DNA of 64,000 nucleotides from Curtobacterium sp. A7_M15 (GTDB lineage Bacteria > Actinomycetota > Actinomycetes > Actinomycetales > Microbacteriaceae), in contig NZ_JAUZED010000001.1 of the NCBI RefSeq assembly GCF_030705415.1, positions 1-64,000 of the forward strand, written 5' to 3'. Shown here piece after piece: positions 52,848 to 62,855 of the stretch. A program made the translations under genes and the position numbers. A model generated the notes under the pieces. It worked only from the letters and a program-made list of their open reading frames with translations. It ran no database searches and was not told where the DNA came from. Each line of letters begins with the position of its first letter. Position 1 is the first letter of the stretch.

Positions 52848-53669
52848 GTGATCGTGCTCGCAGCAACGCCCATCGGCAACCTCGGAGACGCCTCCCGGAG
52901 GTTGGTCGAGACCCTCTCGAACGCGAGCGTGGTCGCCGCCGAGGACACCCGCACCGCGATCCACCTCATGCGCGCGCTCGGCATCGAGAACCGCCCGCGC
53001 CTCATCGCGCTCCACGAGCACAACGAGCGGGCGAAGGCGGCCGAGGTCGTCGAGCTCGCGCGCGACGAGGACGTCGTCGTCCTGACGGACGCCGGCATGC
53101 CCGCGATCAGCGACCCGGGATTCCCCCTCGTCGAGGCCGCGGCGGCCGCGGGGGTCACGGTCACCGCGTTGCCGGGTCCCTCGGCGGTGCTCATGGCGCT
53201 CGCCGTGTCGGGTCTGCCGACCGACCGCTTCAGCTTCGAGGGGTTCCCGACCCGGAAGGGCGGGGAACGGCGTCGGCTGTTCGCGTCGCTCGCCGGGGAG
53301 CAGCGGACGATGGTGTTCTTCGAGTCGCCGCACCGTCTGGGCGACACCCTCGCGGACATGGCCGCCGGTTTCGGGGACGATCGGCGCGCGGTCGTCTGCC
53401 GCGAGCTCACGAAGCTGCACGAGGAGGTCCGACGAGGCTCCCTCGCGGAGCTCGCCGCCTGGGCGGCCGACGGGGTGCGGGGCGAGATCTGCGTGGTCGT
53501 CGAGGGCTCGACGGGTGCACTCGACGCGACGACGATCGAGGACGGGGTCCGACTCGTGCTCGAGCGGGTCGCCGCCGGGTCACGCATGAAGGAGGCCGCG
53601 GCGGCCGTCGCGGACGCGACGGGGTTGTCGAAACGCGACCTATACGAGGGCGCGCTGGCCGCGCGGTAG
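52848..53669 (+). CDS. rsmI: 16S rRNA (cytidine1402-2'-O)-methyltransferase RsmI
   Basis: The protein is 273 aa from a GTG start. It begins LAATPIGNLGDAS, the RsmI signature, with AEDTRTAIHLM, LTDAGMPAISDPG and LPGPSAVLMALAVSGLPTDRFSFEGFP. It is a tetrapyrrole-methylase-fold enzyme that methylates C1402 of 16S rRNA with SAM. CACAAT lies 6 nt before the start, so translation may be leaderless. The divergent PMT gene is its usual actinobacterial neighbour. Confidence 0.97.
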   Translation: MIVLAATPIGNLGDASRRLVETLSNASVVAAEDTRTAIHLMRALGIENRPRLIALHEHNERAKAAEVVELARDEDVVVLTDAGMPAISDPGFPLVEAAAAAGVTVTALPGPSAVLMALAVSGLPTDRFSFEGFPTRKGGERRRLFASLAGEQRTMVFFESPHRLGDTLADMAAGFGDDRRAVVCRELTKLHEEVRRGSLAELAAWAADGVRGEICVVVEGSTGALDATTIEDGVRLVLERVAAGSRMKEAAAAVADATGLSKRDLYEGALAAR

Positions 53670-53682
53670 ACGCGAGCGTCAT

Positions 53683-53726
53683 CGGACTGGAGGCGCGGTT
53701 CCGGCCCGCACCGCGCCTCCAGTCCG
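53683..53726. repeat. Perfect palindromic repeat (GGAGGCGCGG family)
   Basis: CGGACTGGAGGCGCGG (53683-53698) pairs perfectly over 16 bp with 53711-53726. It lies between rsmI and metG and probably terminates rsmI. It is the most symmetrical copy in the window. Confidence 0.85.
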
Positions 53727-53789
53727 GTTCTCCACAGGTGGCGCGCGGGGCGCGTCATGCGGCTCCCGCCCGCCCGTAGGATGGTCCGC

Positions 53790-55363
<1,574 letters not shown>

Positions 55364-55367
<4 letters not shown>

Positions 55368-56272
55368 CCGACGCCCACATCCGTACCCGTGGCGACGGGG
55401 ACGGTCCCGCGCGGGACCTGACCTACCCGCCGTTGCCCGAGGCGCTCGTCGTCCCGGTCTACGACAACCACACCCACATGGAGATCGCCGACGGCGGCGA
55501 CGGAGCGCTCGACTACCGGGAGCACCTCGACCGCGCGTCGAGCGTCGGGGTGCGCGGTGTCGTGCAGGTCGGCACCGACCTCGCGACGTCGGAGTGGTCC
55601 GCCGCGATCGCCGCTCGGGAGCCCCGGGTCCTCGCCGCCGTGGCGCTCCACCCGAACGAGGCGCCCGTGCTGCAGGAGCAGGGTCTGCTCGACGAGCACC
55701 TCGCCGGCATCGACCGACTCGCGGCGTTGCCCCGGGTCCGGGCGATCGGTGAGACCGGGCTCGACTTCTTCCGCACCGGCGAGGACGGGCGCGATGCCCA
55801 GGTCTGGTCGTTCGAGGAGCACATCCGCATCGCGAAGGAGCACGACCTCGCGCTGACGATCCACGACCGTGACGCGCACGACGCCGTGGTCGAGGTCCTC
55901 GACCGCGTCGGCGCTCCCGAGAAGACCGTGTTCCACTGCTTCTCCGGCGGCCCCGACCTCGCTCGCCTCTGCGCCGAGCGCGGCTGGTACATGTCGTTCG
56001 CCGGCACCGTGACGTTCAAGAACGCCGCCGGGCTGCGCGAGGCCCTGCTCGTCGCGCCACGACACCTGATCATGGTCGAGACCGACGCGCCGTACCTCAC
56101 GCCGACGCCGTTCCGTGGCCGCCCGAACGCGCCGTACCTCATCCCGCTCACGCTCCGGTCGATGGCCGAGACCCTCGGGACCGACGCCTCGATGCTCGCG
56201 GCGCAGATCGCCTCGACGACCGAGCTCGTCTACGGCGCGTGGGACGCCGAACCCGTGACGGTGGAGCAGTAG
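55364..56272 (+). CDS. TatD-family metal-dependent hydrolase
   Basis: The protein is 302 aa from a GTG start coupled to metG (GTGA). Metal ligands lie in [23 protein letters not shown] and VETDAPYL, the complete TatD set. The family has DNase or RNA-end activity. Its N-terminus carries about 30 extra residues before the barrel. It is followed by rsmA with a one-base overlap, so metG, tatD and rsmA form one operon. Confidence 0.95.
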
Positions 56273-57123
56273 TGGCGTCCCTGCTCGGTCCGGCGGAGAT
56301 CCGTGACCTCGCGGCCCAGCTCGACGTCACGCCGACGAAGAAACTCGGGCAGAACTTCGTGCACGACGCCAACACCGTCCGCCGCATCGTCGCGTCCGGC
56401 CGGGTGACCGCCGACTCGAAGGTCCTCGAGATCGGGCCCGGTCTCGGCTCGTTGACCCTCGGGTTGACCGAGACCGGCGCGTCCGTCACCGCGGTGGAGA
56501 TCGACGGCCGACTCGCCGCCCAGCTGCCGACCACGGTCGCCACCCTGCAGCCCGGCGCCCGGCTCGAGGTCGTCCACCAGGACGCCCTGACCGTCGCCGC
56601 GACGGACCTGCCCGAGGCACCCACACACGTCGTCGCCAACCTGCCGTACAACGTCTCCGTCCCGGTGCTGCTCCACCTGCTGGCGACCTTCCCCTCGATC
56701 GAACGGGCGCTCGTCATGGTGCAGGCCGAGGTCGGCTACCGCATCGCCGCGGCTCCCGGCAGCAAGGTCTACGGGGCGCCGAGCGTGAAGGCCGCCTGGT
56801 ACGGATCGTGGTCGATCGCCGGGCAGGTCAGCCGGCAGGTGTTCTGGCCGGTGCCGAACGTCGACAGCGTCCTCGTCGGCTTCGACCGGCACGAGCCTCC
56901 CGGGGACGACGTCCTGCGGGCGCAGATCTTCGCGCTCGTCGACGGGGCGTTCCAGCAGCGACGGAAGATGCTGCGCCAGAGCCTCTCCGGGGTCCTCGGC
57001 AGCAGTGCTCGTGCGTCGGAGCTCCTCGCCGCTGCCGGCATCGACCCGACGGCTCGGGGCGAGATGCTCAGCGCCGACGACTTCGTGCGCCTCGGCCGGA
57101 CGGTCCTCGACGCGGGGGAGTGA
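56272..57123 (+). CDS. rsmA: 16S rRNA adenine dimethyltransferase RsmA
   Basis: The protein is 283 aa from a GTG start that shares one base with the TatD stop (TAGTG). [10 protein letters not shown] opens the family pattern, [14 protein letters not shown] is the SAM site, and [10 protein letters not shown] is the catalytic motif. It dimethylates A1518 and A1519 of 16S rRNA; loss gives kasugamycin resistance. Its last 56 bases overlap the 3' end of the convergent pentapeptide gene. Confidence 0.97.
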   Translation: MASLLGPAEIRDLAAQLDVTPTKKLGQNFVHDANTVRRIVASGRVTADSKVLEIGPGLGSLTLGLTETGASVTAVEIDGRLAAQLPTTVATLQPGARLEVVHQDALTVAATDLPEAPTHVVANLPYNVSVPVLLHLLATFPSIERALVMVQAEVGYRIAAAPGSKVYGAPSVKAAWYGSWSIAGQVSRQVFWPVPNVDSVLVGFDRHEPPGDDVLRAQIFALVDGAFQQRRKMLRQSLSGVLGSSARASELLAAAGIDPTARGEMLSADDFVRLGRTVLDAGE

Positions 57124-57985
57124 GCCCCCCGGCCGCGTCCGTCGTCGTGCGCCAGTGCCCGGGGCGCTGGAAGCCCTCGGGCAGGACCGTGCCCGAGTCG
57201 CCCCGTGCCGCGTTGACCTGCATCTGGGTGAGGTACACCGCGCCGGAGAGATCGGTGCCGCGCAGGTCCGCATCGCGGAGGTCGACGCCGAGCAGGTCAC
57301 AACGGTCCAACCGTGCACCCCGGAGGTCTGCCGCGATGGCGAGCGACCCCCGCAGGGTCGCTCCGCGCAGGTCCGCCCCGCGGAGGTCTGCACCGACGAG
57401 GTCCGACCCTGCACCGACCTGTTGCGCACGGGCGCCGATCGGACCCTGCGCTCGCGCGATCGCACTCGCATCGAGCAGGAGCGGGCGGACTCGGTCGTAC
57501 TCCGCGTCGACGTCGAGGGTCGCGAGGTCCTCGGGTGTCCCGTCGCTCAGCAGACGGACGTGCTCGAAGGCGGCGACCCACGGGGCCTCGTCGCTGGTCG
57601 ACCGCACGAGCGCGATCGCCTCGTCGAGGTGACGGAGCAGGTCGTGGAGTCGTCGGACGATCGGGAACGTGGCGAACATGGATCGCCGAGTCTCCGGGTC
57701 GTCGCGCCACGAGCGGCCCCCGAAGGTGTGCCGGGAGACCTTCTGCCCGGCGCCCGAGCAGTCGAACACCGTGCAGCCGGAGAAACCCCGCTCGCGCAGG
57801 TGCGGGTGGATCCGGCAGGCGTCCGCCTCGTCGAGGTTCGTGCACGGGTCGCCGGCGTCCTTGTCGAACGGGAAGTCCGCGGACTTCGCGAACGCCAGGG
57901 CGACGCAGCACAGGCCGAAGCAGTTCGCGCAGTCGGCGCCGAGGTCCTCGCGCCGCCCCAGCTCGACCCGCGTCCGCGTCGCCAT
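57068..57985 (-). CDS. Pentapeptide-repeat protein with Cys-rich N-terminus
   Basis: The protein is 305 aa. Residues 15-75 are Cys-rich ([20 protein letters not shown]), possibly a metal or Fe-S site. Residues about 195-260 contain pentapeptide repeats of A(D/N)LRG type that would build a right-handed beta-helix. Its 3' end overlaps the convergent rsmA by 56 bp. The start shares a base with the stop of the YbaK-like gene. Function is unknown; some pentapeptide proteins mimic DNA and protect gyrase, but no evidence for that is seen here. Confidence 0.85.
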   Translation of the reverse strand: MATRTRVELGRREDLGADCANCFGLCCVALAFAKSADFPFDKDAGDPCTNLDEADACRIHPHLRERGFSGCTVFDCSGAGQKVSRHTFGGRSWRDDPETRRSMFATFPIVRRLHDLLRHLDEAIALVRSTSDEAPWVAAFEHVRLLSDGTPEDLATLDVDAEYDRVRPLLLDASAIARAQGPIGARAQQVGAGSDLVGADLRGADLRGATLRGSLAIAADLRGARLDRCDLLGVDLRDADLRGTDLSGAVYLTQMQVNAARGDSGTVLPEGFQRPGHWRTTTDAAGGLTPPRRGPSGRGARSRRR

Positions 57986-58455
57986 CAGTGGTCGTTGACC
58001 CGGACGACCGTCCCACCGGTCAGTGACAGCAGCTGCTCGAACGTCAGGGGGAGCACGCTGTTCGCCGTCCCCGCCGCCGACCAGACCGTGCCGTACTCGC
58101 GGAGCGCTTCGTCCACCACGGTGCGGATCGGGGAGGGGTGACCGACGGGCGAGACACCGCCGATGGGTTGCCCGGTGATCTCGCGGACCTGTTTCGCGGT
58201 GGCCATCGTGAGCTCGGTCGCGCCGATCTGCGTCGCGAGCAGGTCGGTGTCGACCCGGTGTCGACCGGAGGTCATCGCGAGCAGGGGCTCTCCGTCGGCC
58301 AGGAACAGCAGGCTGCTCGCGATCGCTCCCGGTTCGGTGCCGAGCGCGGCTGCGGCCTGCGCGGCGCTGTGGGTCGAATCGGGGAGTTCCCGGGCGGTCG
58401 CGTCGATGCCGGCTTCGGCGACGATGCGCTGGACGGTGGCGAGGCGGTCGTTCAT
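57985..58455 (-). CDS. YbaK/EbsC-family aminoacyl-tRNA deacylase
   Basis: The protein is 156 aa. It contains AIASSLLFLADGEPLLAMTSG and the conserved Lys region ATAKQVREITGQPIGGVSPVGHP. This is the YbaK/ProX editing-domain pattern, in which a Lys and GxxxP loop act on mischarged tRNA. A GAGGAGGATGG ribosome site lies upstream of the ATG. It overlaps the pentapeptide gene start by one base. Confidence 0.92.
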   Translation of the reverse strand: MNDRLATVQRIVAEAGIDATARELPDSTHSAAQAAAALGTEPGAIASSLLFLADGEPLLAMTSGRHRVDTDLLATQIGATELTMATAKQVREITGQPIGGVSPVGHPSPIRTVVDEALREYGTVWSAAGTANSVLPLTFEQLLSLTGGTVVRVNDH

Positions 58456-58582
58456 CACCGTCCATCCTCCTCGGGTTCGGCGTCCGCCGCGAGTACCGAG
58501 CGTGAAGCCGTAGAAATCCAACATGTTTGCAGACCGGCTCCACGGCTGTCTACCGTCGTCCCCACGAACCGAAGGAGACACC

Positions 58583-58816
58583 ATGGCCAGCCCCCGTCGT
58601 CCGCTCGAGCGCTCTGCACGCCCAGGGCCGCTCTCGCATCACACGCTCACTCCTGCTGAGATCGAAGCACGTCGCACCCGACCGACCGGCACCCCGGCAG
58701 AACGCGCAGAACGGGTCCACGAGATCCTCAGCACGTCGACCTTCACGATCGCTCCCCGTCCCACTCGTCGCACGTGGCGGGGTGTCTGGCGATCGAGCGG
58801 CTGGACGAGTTCCTGA
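58583..58816 (+). CDS. Small basic protein, unknown function
   Basis: The protein is 77 aa, rich in Arg, Thr and Pro, with SHHTLTPAEIEARR in the middle. A clear GAAGGAG lies 7 nt before the ATG, which supports a real gene. No membrane segment or known motif is visible. It is followed by a strong terminator hairpin and faces the SDR gene. Confidence 0.6.
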   Translation: MASPRRPLERSARPGPLSHHTLTPAEIEARRTRPTGTPAERAERVHEILSTSTFTIAPRPTRRTWRGVWRSSGWTSS

Positions 58817-58834
58817 CGAGATCACGAGCGTGAT

Positions 58835-58883
58835 GCGATCGCACCGCCCCGACGATGGCCGCATGACCGGGCGGTGCGATCGC
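58835..58883. terminator. Strong bidirectional hairpin between convergent genes
   Basis: GCGATCGCACCGCCC (58835-58849) pairs perfectly over 15 bp with 58869-58883. It lies between the small basic protein gene and the SDR gene, which are convergent. Confidence 0.75.
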
Positions 58884-58889
58884 CGGTCG

Positions 58890-59633
58890 TCAGTGCCCCC
58901 GCGACGCCAGCGCCTCGATGAGCTGCTGCTGCGTCCCGTCGCGCTCCGACCACCGCAGCGGCAGCACGTTCTGCACCAGGATCTCCGGCGCCGCGCCGGC
59001 CTGCAGCAGCGACACCACCTCGTCGAGGAACGACGACAGCGGCATCCCGCCGAAGTCGACCCCCTCGCCCATGAGATCGGTGGCGACCGCCGGCGGCACG
59101 AGCTCGAGCACCGCGACCGGGGACCCGGTCAGCTGCTGTCGGAGCGACTGCGTGTAGGAGTGCACCGCGGCCTTCGTGGCGCTGTAGGTCGGGGTCGCGG
59201 CGAGGGGTGTGTACGCCAGGCCCGACGACACGGTGACGATCGTCGACGCCGGACGACCGAGCAGGTGCGGCAGGAACGCGTCGATGAGGCGGATGGTGCC
59301 GAGCAGGTTCGTCTCGACGGTGGCGACGGCGTCGGCCAGGTGCTCCGAGGAACGCAGGTCCTCGGCGCGCATGATGCCCGACATCGTCACGAGCGTGTCG
59401 AGCGACGGGTACGCGTCGATGACCGAGGCGGCTGCGGCGGTGATCGACGCCGGGTCGGTGACGTCGAGCTCGACGGTGCCGAAGCCGTACTCGTCGTGCA
59501 GGGAGTCGAGCAGGGCGCGACGGCGGCCGCCGATGACGACGGTGCTGCCCGCGTCCTGCAGGCGCTGGGCGAGGCCGAGGCCGATGCCCGAGGTCGCGCC
59601 GGGGATGAAGACGGTGGAGTTCGTGATGTCCAT
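58890..59633 (-). CDS. Short-chain dehydrogenase/reductase
   Basis: The protein is 247 aa. The NAD(P) loop is GATSGIGLG (about 11-19), and the active-site YSATK lies near 153-157 with Ser in VSSGLAY upstream. It resembles DltE/YdfG-like classical SDRs. It is divergent from an XRE regulator, which probably represses it. The substrate is unknown. Confidence 0.94.
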   Translation of the reverse strand: MDITNSTVFIPGATSGIGLGLAQRLQDAGSTVVIGGRRRALLDSLHDEYGFGTVELDVTDPASITAAAASVIDAYPSLDTLVTMSGIMRAEDLRSSEHLADAVATVETNLLGTIRLIDAFLPHLLGRPASTIVTVSSGLAYTPLAATPTYSATKAAVHSYTQSLRQQLTGSPVAVLELVPPAVATDLMGEGVDFGGMPLSSFLDEVVSLLQAGAAPEILVQNVLPLRWSERDGTQQQLIEALASRGH

Positions 59634-59734
59634 GACGACCACGATCCACCCGCCCACCCGTGCGAACCAGAGCGCCGTCATCGGGGGACCGCCGGTCCCT
59701 GGCAGGTGATCGCGAGCCGGTGCACGATGAAGGC

Positions 59735-60577
59735 ATGGACCGCCCCGCGCTCGCCGACTTCCTCCGCCGCCGCCGCGAACTGTTGCGGCCCGAGGACGTC
59801 GGACTCGGCTCCGGGCCCCGCCGTCGCACGCCCGGGCTCCGGCGCGAGGAGGTCGCCGCGTTGGCCGGCATGTCCGCCGACTACTACACGCGCCTCGAGC
59901 AGCAGCGCGGACCGCAGCCGTCCGAGCAGATGGTGGCGGCGATCGCACGGGCCCTCCGGTGCAGCCTCGACGAGCGTGACCACCTGTTCCGTCTCGCCGG
60001 GCACAACGCGCCCGCTCGGGTGCACCGTTCCGACCACGTCGACCCGGCGATCCTCCGTGTGCTCGACCGGCTCGAGGACACCCCGGCGATCGTGGTGAAC
60101 GACCTGGGCGAGACCCTCGTCGAGAACCGCCTCGGGGCGGCGCTGCTCGGCACGACGACGGGGCTGCCCGGCAACGAGCGGTACCAGCCGTGGCGCTGGT
60201 TCATGACCGAGTACGAACGGGCGAAGTACGCGCCCGAGCAGCACGACCGGCTGGCTCGTGCGCAGGTGGCGTCCCTCCGGGCGGCGATCGGCGCCGCGGG
60301 ACCGGCAGACTCCCGGGCGGCGGAGCTGATCGCCGACCTCGAGGCGAACAGCGAGGAGTTCCGAGCGCTCTGGTCGCTGCACGAGGTGGCCAGCCGGTGG
60401 GAGGACCACAAGACGTTCGTCCACCCCGAACTCGGCCGCATCACGGTGGACTGCCAGGTCCTGCACACGACGAGTCAGACCCAGGCGCTGCTGCTCTTCA
60501 CGGCCCCGACGGGGAGCGAGGACGCGCAGAAGCTCGAGCTCCTGGGCGTGGTCGGTCAGCAGACCTTCGCGCACTGA
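59735..60577 (+). CDS. XRE-family regulator with MmyB-like ligand domain
   Basis: The protein is 280 aa. The helix-turn-helix (1-75) has LRREEVAALAGMSADYYTRLEQQRG, typical of actinobacterial MmyB-type regulators. The C-terminal MmyB-like ligand-binding domain (about 105-275) contains VVNDLGETLVENRLG and a WRWFMTEYERAK segment. Fatty-acid-like ligands are known for some relatives. It probably controls the divergent SDR gene. CACGAT lies 6 nt before the ATG. Confidence 0.93.
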   Translation: MDRPALADFLRRRRELLRPEDVGLGSGPRRRTPGLRREEVAALAGMSADYYTRLEQQRGPQPSEQMVAAIARALRCSLDERDHLFRLAGHNAPARVHRSDHVDPAILRVLDRLEDTPAIVVNDLGETLVENRLGAALLGTTTGLPGNERYQPWRWFMTEYERAKYAPEQHDRLARAQVASLRAAIGAAGPADSRAAELIADLEANSEEFRALWSLHEVASRWEDHKTFVHPELGRITVDCQVLHTTSQTQALLLFTAPTGSEDAQKLELLGVVGQQTFAH

Positions 60578-60637
60578 CGGAGTAAGCGCGCGTCACACAC
60601 CTGGCGACTCCCGGCCAGCCGTGCCTATGGTGGCGAG

Positions 60638-61636
60638 GTGAGCACTCCCCGCGTGTACGTCATCCACGAGAACCCCGAGTGGTTCCCGCCGCTCGCCGCT
60701 GCCTTCGAGGCCGAGGGGGTCCCCGTCGAGGAGATCCTCCTCACCGAAGGCCAGATCGACCTCGGAGCCGAACCCGCGCCGGGCGTGTACTGGAGCAGGA
60801 TGTCGGCGAGTTCCCACACCCGCGGGCACGAGCACTCGAAGGAGTACACCCGGGCGGTCCTCGGCTGGCTGGAGCGCGCCGGCCGCCAGGTCGTCGGTGG
60901 CAGCCACGTCCTCGAGCTCGAGGTCTCGAAGGTCGCCCAGCACGGACTGCTCCGGAACGCCGGGTTCGACGTGCCCCGCACCACCGCCGTCTTCGGGAGC
61001 ACCACGCTCAAGCAGGCGGCGCACGACTTCACCGGCGGCCAGGACGTTCCGTTCATCACGAAGCACAACCAGGGCGGCAAGGGCCTGGGCGTCCGTCGGT
61101 TCGACTCGCTCGCCGAGTTCGACGCCTACGTCGACAGCCCGGAGTTCGAGGAGCCCGTCGACGGCATCACCCTGCTGCAGGAGTACCTGACCGCACGCGA
61201 GCCCTTCATCACCCGCGTCGAGTTCGTCGGGGGCGAGTTCGTCTACGCCGTCCGCGTGGACACGAGCGCCGGCAGCTTCGAGCTGTGCCCGGCCGATGCG
61301 TGCGAGGTCCCGCAGGTCATCGCCGGAGCCGTCTGCGACGTGCCCGGCACCGAGGCCGCCGGGGCGCCCCCGGCCTTCAGCGTCCGCACCGAGGTCACGG
61401 CCGAGCACCCGCTCGTCCGACAGCTCCGTGGGTTCCTCGCGGACCAGCGGATCCAGATCGCGGGCGTCGAGTTCATGGAGACGACGGACGGTCGCACGGT
61501 GGTCTACGACATCAACACGAACACGAACTACAACCCCGCCGTCGAGGAGACCGCTCCGGCCTCCGGCCCGCGGTCCATCGCGCGCTACCTCGGTGGGCTG
61601 CTGGAGACGCAGTACGCGGCGCAACTCACGGCCTGA
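60638..61636 (+). CDS. ATP-grasp ligase, RimK-like
   Basis: The protein is 332 aa from a GTG start with TATGGT 6 nt upstream. ATP-grasp features include FITKHNQGGKGLGVRRF in the small ATP-binding subdomain and VVYDINTNTNYNP with Mg/ATP-site Asp and Asn. It most resembles alpha-L-glutamate or peptide ligases. The product is unknown. It precedes a low-complexity tract and the sulfur genes on the same strand. Confidence 0.87.
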   Translation: MSTPRVYVIHENPEWFPPLAAAFEAEGVPVEEILLTEGQIDLGAEPAPGVYWSRMSASSHTRGHEHSKEYTRAVLGWLERAGRQVVGGSHVLELEVSKVAQHGLLRNAGFDVPRTTAVFGSTTLKQAAHDFTGGQDVPFITKHNQGGKGLGVRRFDSLAEFDAYVDSPEFEEPVDGITLLQEYLTAREPFITRVEFVGGEFVYAVRVDTSAGSFELCPADACEVPQVIAGAVCDVPGTEAAGAPPAFSVRTEVTAEHPLVRQLRGFLADQRIQIAGVEFMETTDGRTVVYDINTNTNYNPAVEETAPASGPRSIARYLGGLLETQYAAQLTA

Positions 61637-61660
61637 GAACACACGATCCACCGGACAGGA

Positions 61661-61768
61661 GGGGGGGGGGGGGGGGGGCCCCCCGCCCCGCCGGCCCGCC
61701 CCCCCCCCCCCCCCACCCCCCCGCCCCCCCGGCGGGGGCGGGGGCCGCCCCCCCCCCCCCCCCCCCCC
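61661..61768. other. Extreme poly-G/poly-C tract
   Basis: G18 (61661-61678) is followed by C runs, including C16 (61699-61714) and C21 (61748-61768), almost without other bases. It lies between the ATP-grasp and monooxygenase genes. Real DNA of this kind is rare, so a sequencing or gap-filling artefact is likely. Confidence 0.7.
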
Positions 61769-61805
61769 TGCCCGACACTCCCCACCTCCCCAAGGAACTC
61801 ACCCC

Positions 61806-62855
61806 GTGCGATTCGGATACTGGACCCCGCTCTTCGGCGGCTGGCTGCGCAACGTCGACAACGAGAACATGCCGGTCACCTTCGACTACGTCAAGCGGCT
61901 GGCGCAGCGCGCCGAGCGGATCGGCTTCGACCTGACGCTCGTGCCGGAGCTCAACCTCAACGACATCAAGGGCACGGCAGCGCCGTCGCTCGAGGCCTGG
62001 TCGCTCGCGGCGGCCATCGCGGCGACGACCGAGCGTCTCGAGATCATGGCCGCCATGCGCCCCGGCTACCACCTGCCGGCGGTCACGGCGAAGCAGGCGG
62101 CGACCATCGACGACATCTCCTGCGGCCGGTTCACGTTCAACGTGGTGAGCGCGTGGTGGGCGGAGGAGGCGAAGCAGTACGGCGGCATCTTCTCCGAGCA
62201 CGACGACCGGTACAAGCGCACCGCGGAGTTCGTCGAGATCATGAAGGGGCTCTGGCGGGAGACGCCGTACTCCTTCCACGGGGAGTACTACGACATCGAG
62301 AACAGTCACCTCGAGCCGAAGCCCCGCGTGACCCCGCGCATCTACGCCGGCGGTGAGAGCGAGGCCGGCAAGGCGGCGATCACCGGGTACGCCGACGCCT
62401 ACGTGACCCACGGCGGCACCGTCGAGGAGCTCCGGACGAAGATCGCCGAGATGCGGCGGCGCCGGGTCGACGCCGGCCTGCCGCCGTTCGAGGCGTTCGG
62501 CATGGCCGCCTACGTCATCGTCCGCGAGACCGAGGAGGAGGCACAGGCCGAGCTCGCCCGGATCACCGACGTGCAGCACGGGCGCGCGTACGAGTCGTAC
62601 CAGGACTTCATCTCGAAGTCGCAGCTCGAGCACGTCCCCTCGCTCGAGGACTACTCGGTATCAAACCGTGGCCTCCGCCCCGGGTTCGTCGGCACGCCTT
62701 CCCAGGTCGCCGCGCGCATCCGGGAGTTCGAGGACGCCGGCGTGGACACCCTGCTGCTGCAGTTCTCGCCGCAGTTGGAGGAGATGGAGCGCTTCGGCGA
62801 GCAGGTCATCCCGCTCGTGCGCCCGTCGGTCGTGCCGACCGGGGTCGCTTCGTGA
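61806..62855 (+). CDS. LLM-class flavin monooxygenase (SfnG/SsuD-like)
   Basis: The protein is 349 aa from a GTG start. It is a luciferase-fold protein with VRFGYWTPLFGGWL, FTFNVVSAWWAEEAKQYGG and YAGGESEAGK (FMN phosphate region), closest in style to dimethylsulfone and alkanesulfonate monooxygenases. It overlaps the downstream MetY-like gene by four bases (GTGA), so it likely frees sulfite or sulfide from an organosulfur source for homocysteine or cysteine synthesis. The exact substrate is not certain. Confidence 0.88.
   Translation: MRFGYWTPLFGGWLRNVDNENMPVTFDYVKRLAQRAERIGFDLTLVPELNLNDIKGTAAPSLEAWSLAAAIAATTERLEIMAAMRPGYHLPAVTAKQAATIDDISCGRFTFNVVSAWWAEEAKQYGGIFSEHDDRYKRTAEFVEIMKGLWRETPYSFHGEYYDIENSHLEPKPRVTPRIYAGGESEAGKAAITGYADAYVTHGGTVEELRTKIAEMRRRRVDAGLPPFEAFGMAAYVIVRETEEEAQAELARITDVQHGRAYESYQDFISKSQLEHVPSLEDYSVSNRGLRPGFVGTPSQVAARIREFEDAGVDTLLLQFSPQLEEMERFGEQVIPLVRPSVVPTGVAS

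Noticed and set aside
61637-61805. Possible SAM or cobalamin riboswitch before the sulfur genes
   Set aside because: The stretch is mostly homopolymer and shows no conserved riboswitch core.
61296-61805. In-frame upstream extension of the flavin monooxygenase
   Set aside because: It would translate the homopolymer tract and part of the ATP-grasp gene. The GTG at 61806 gives the family's normal N-terminus.
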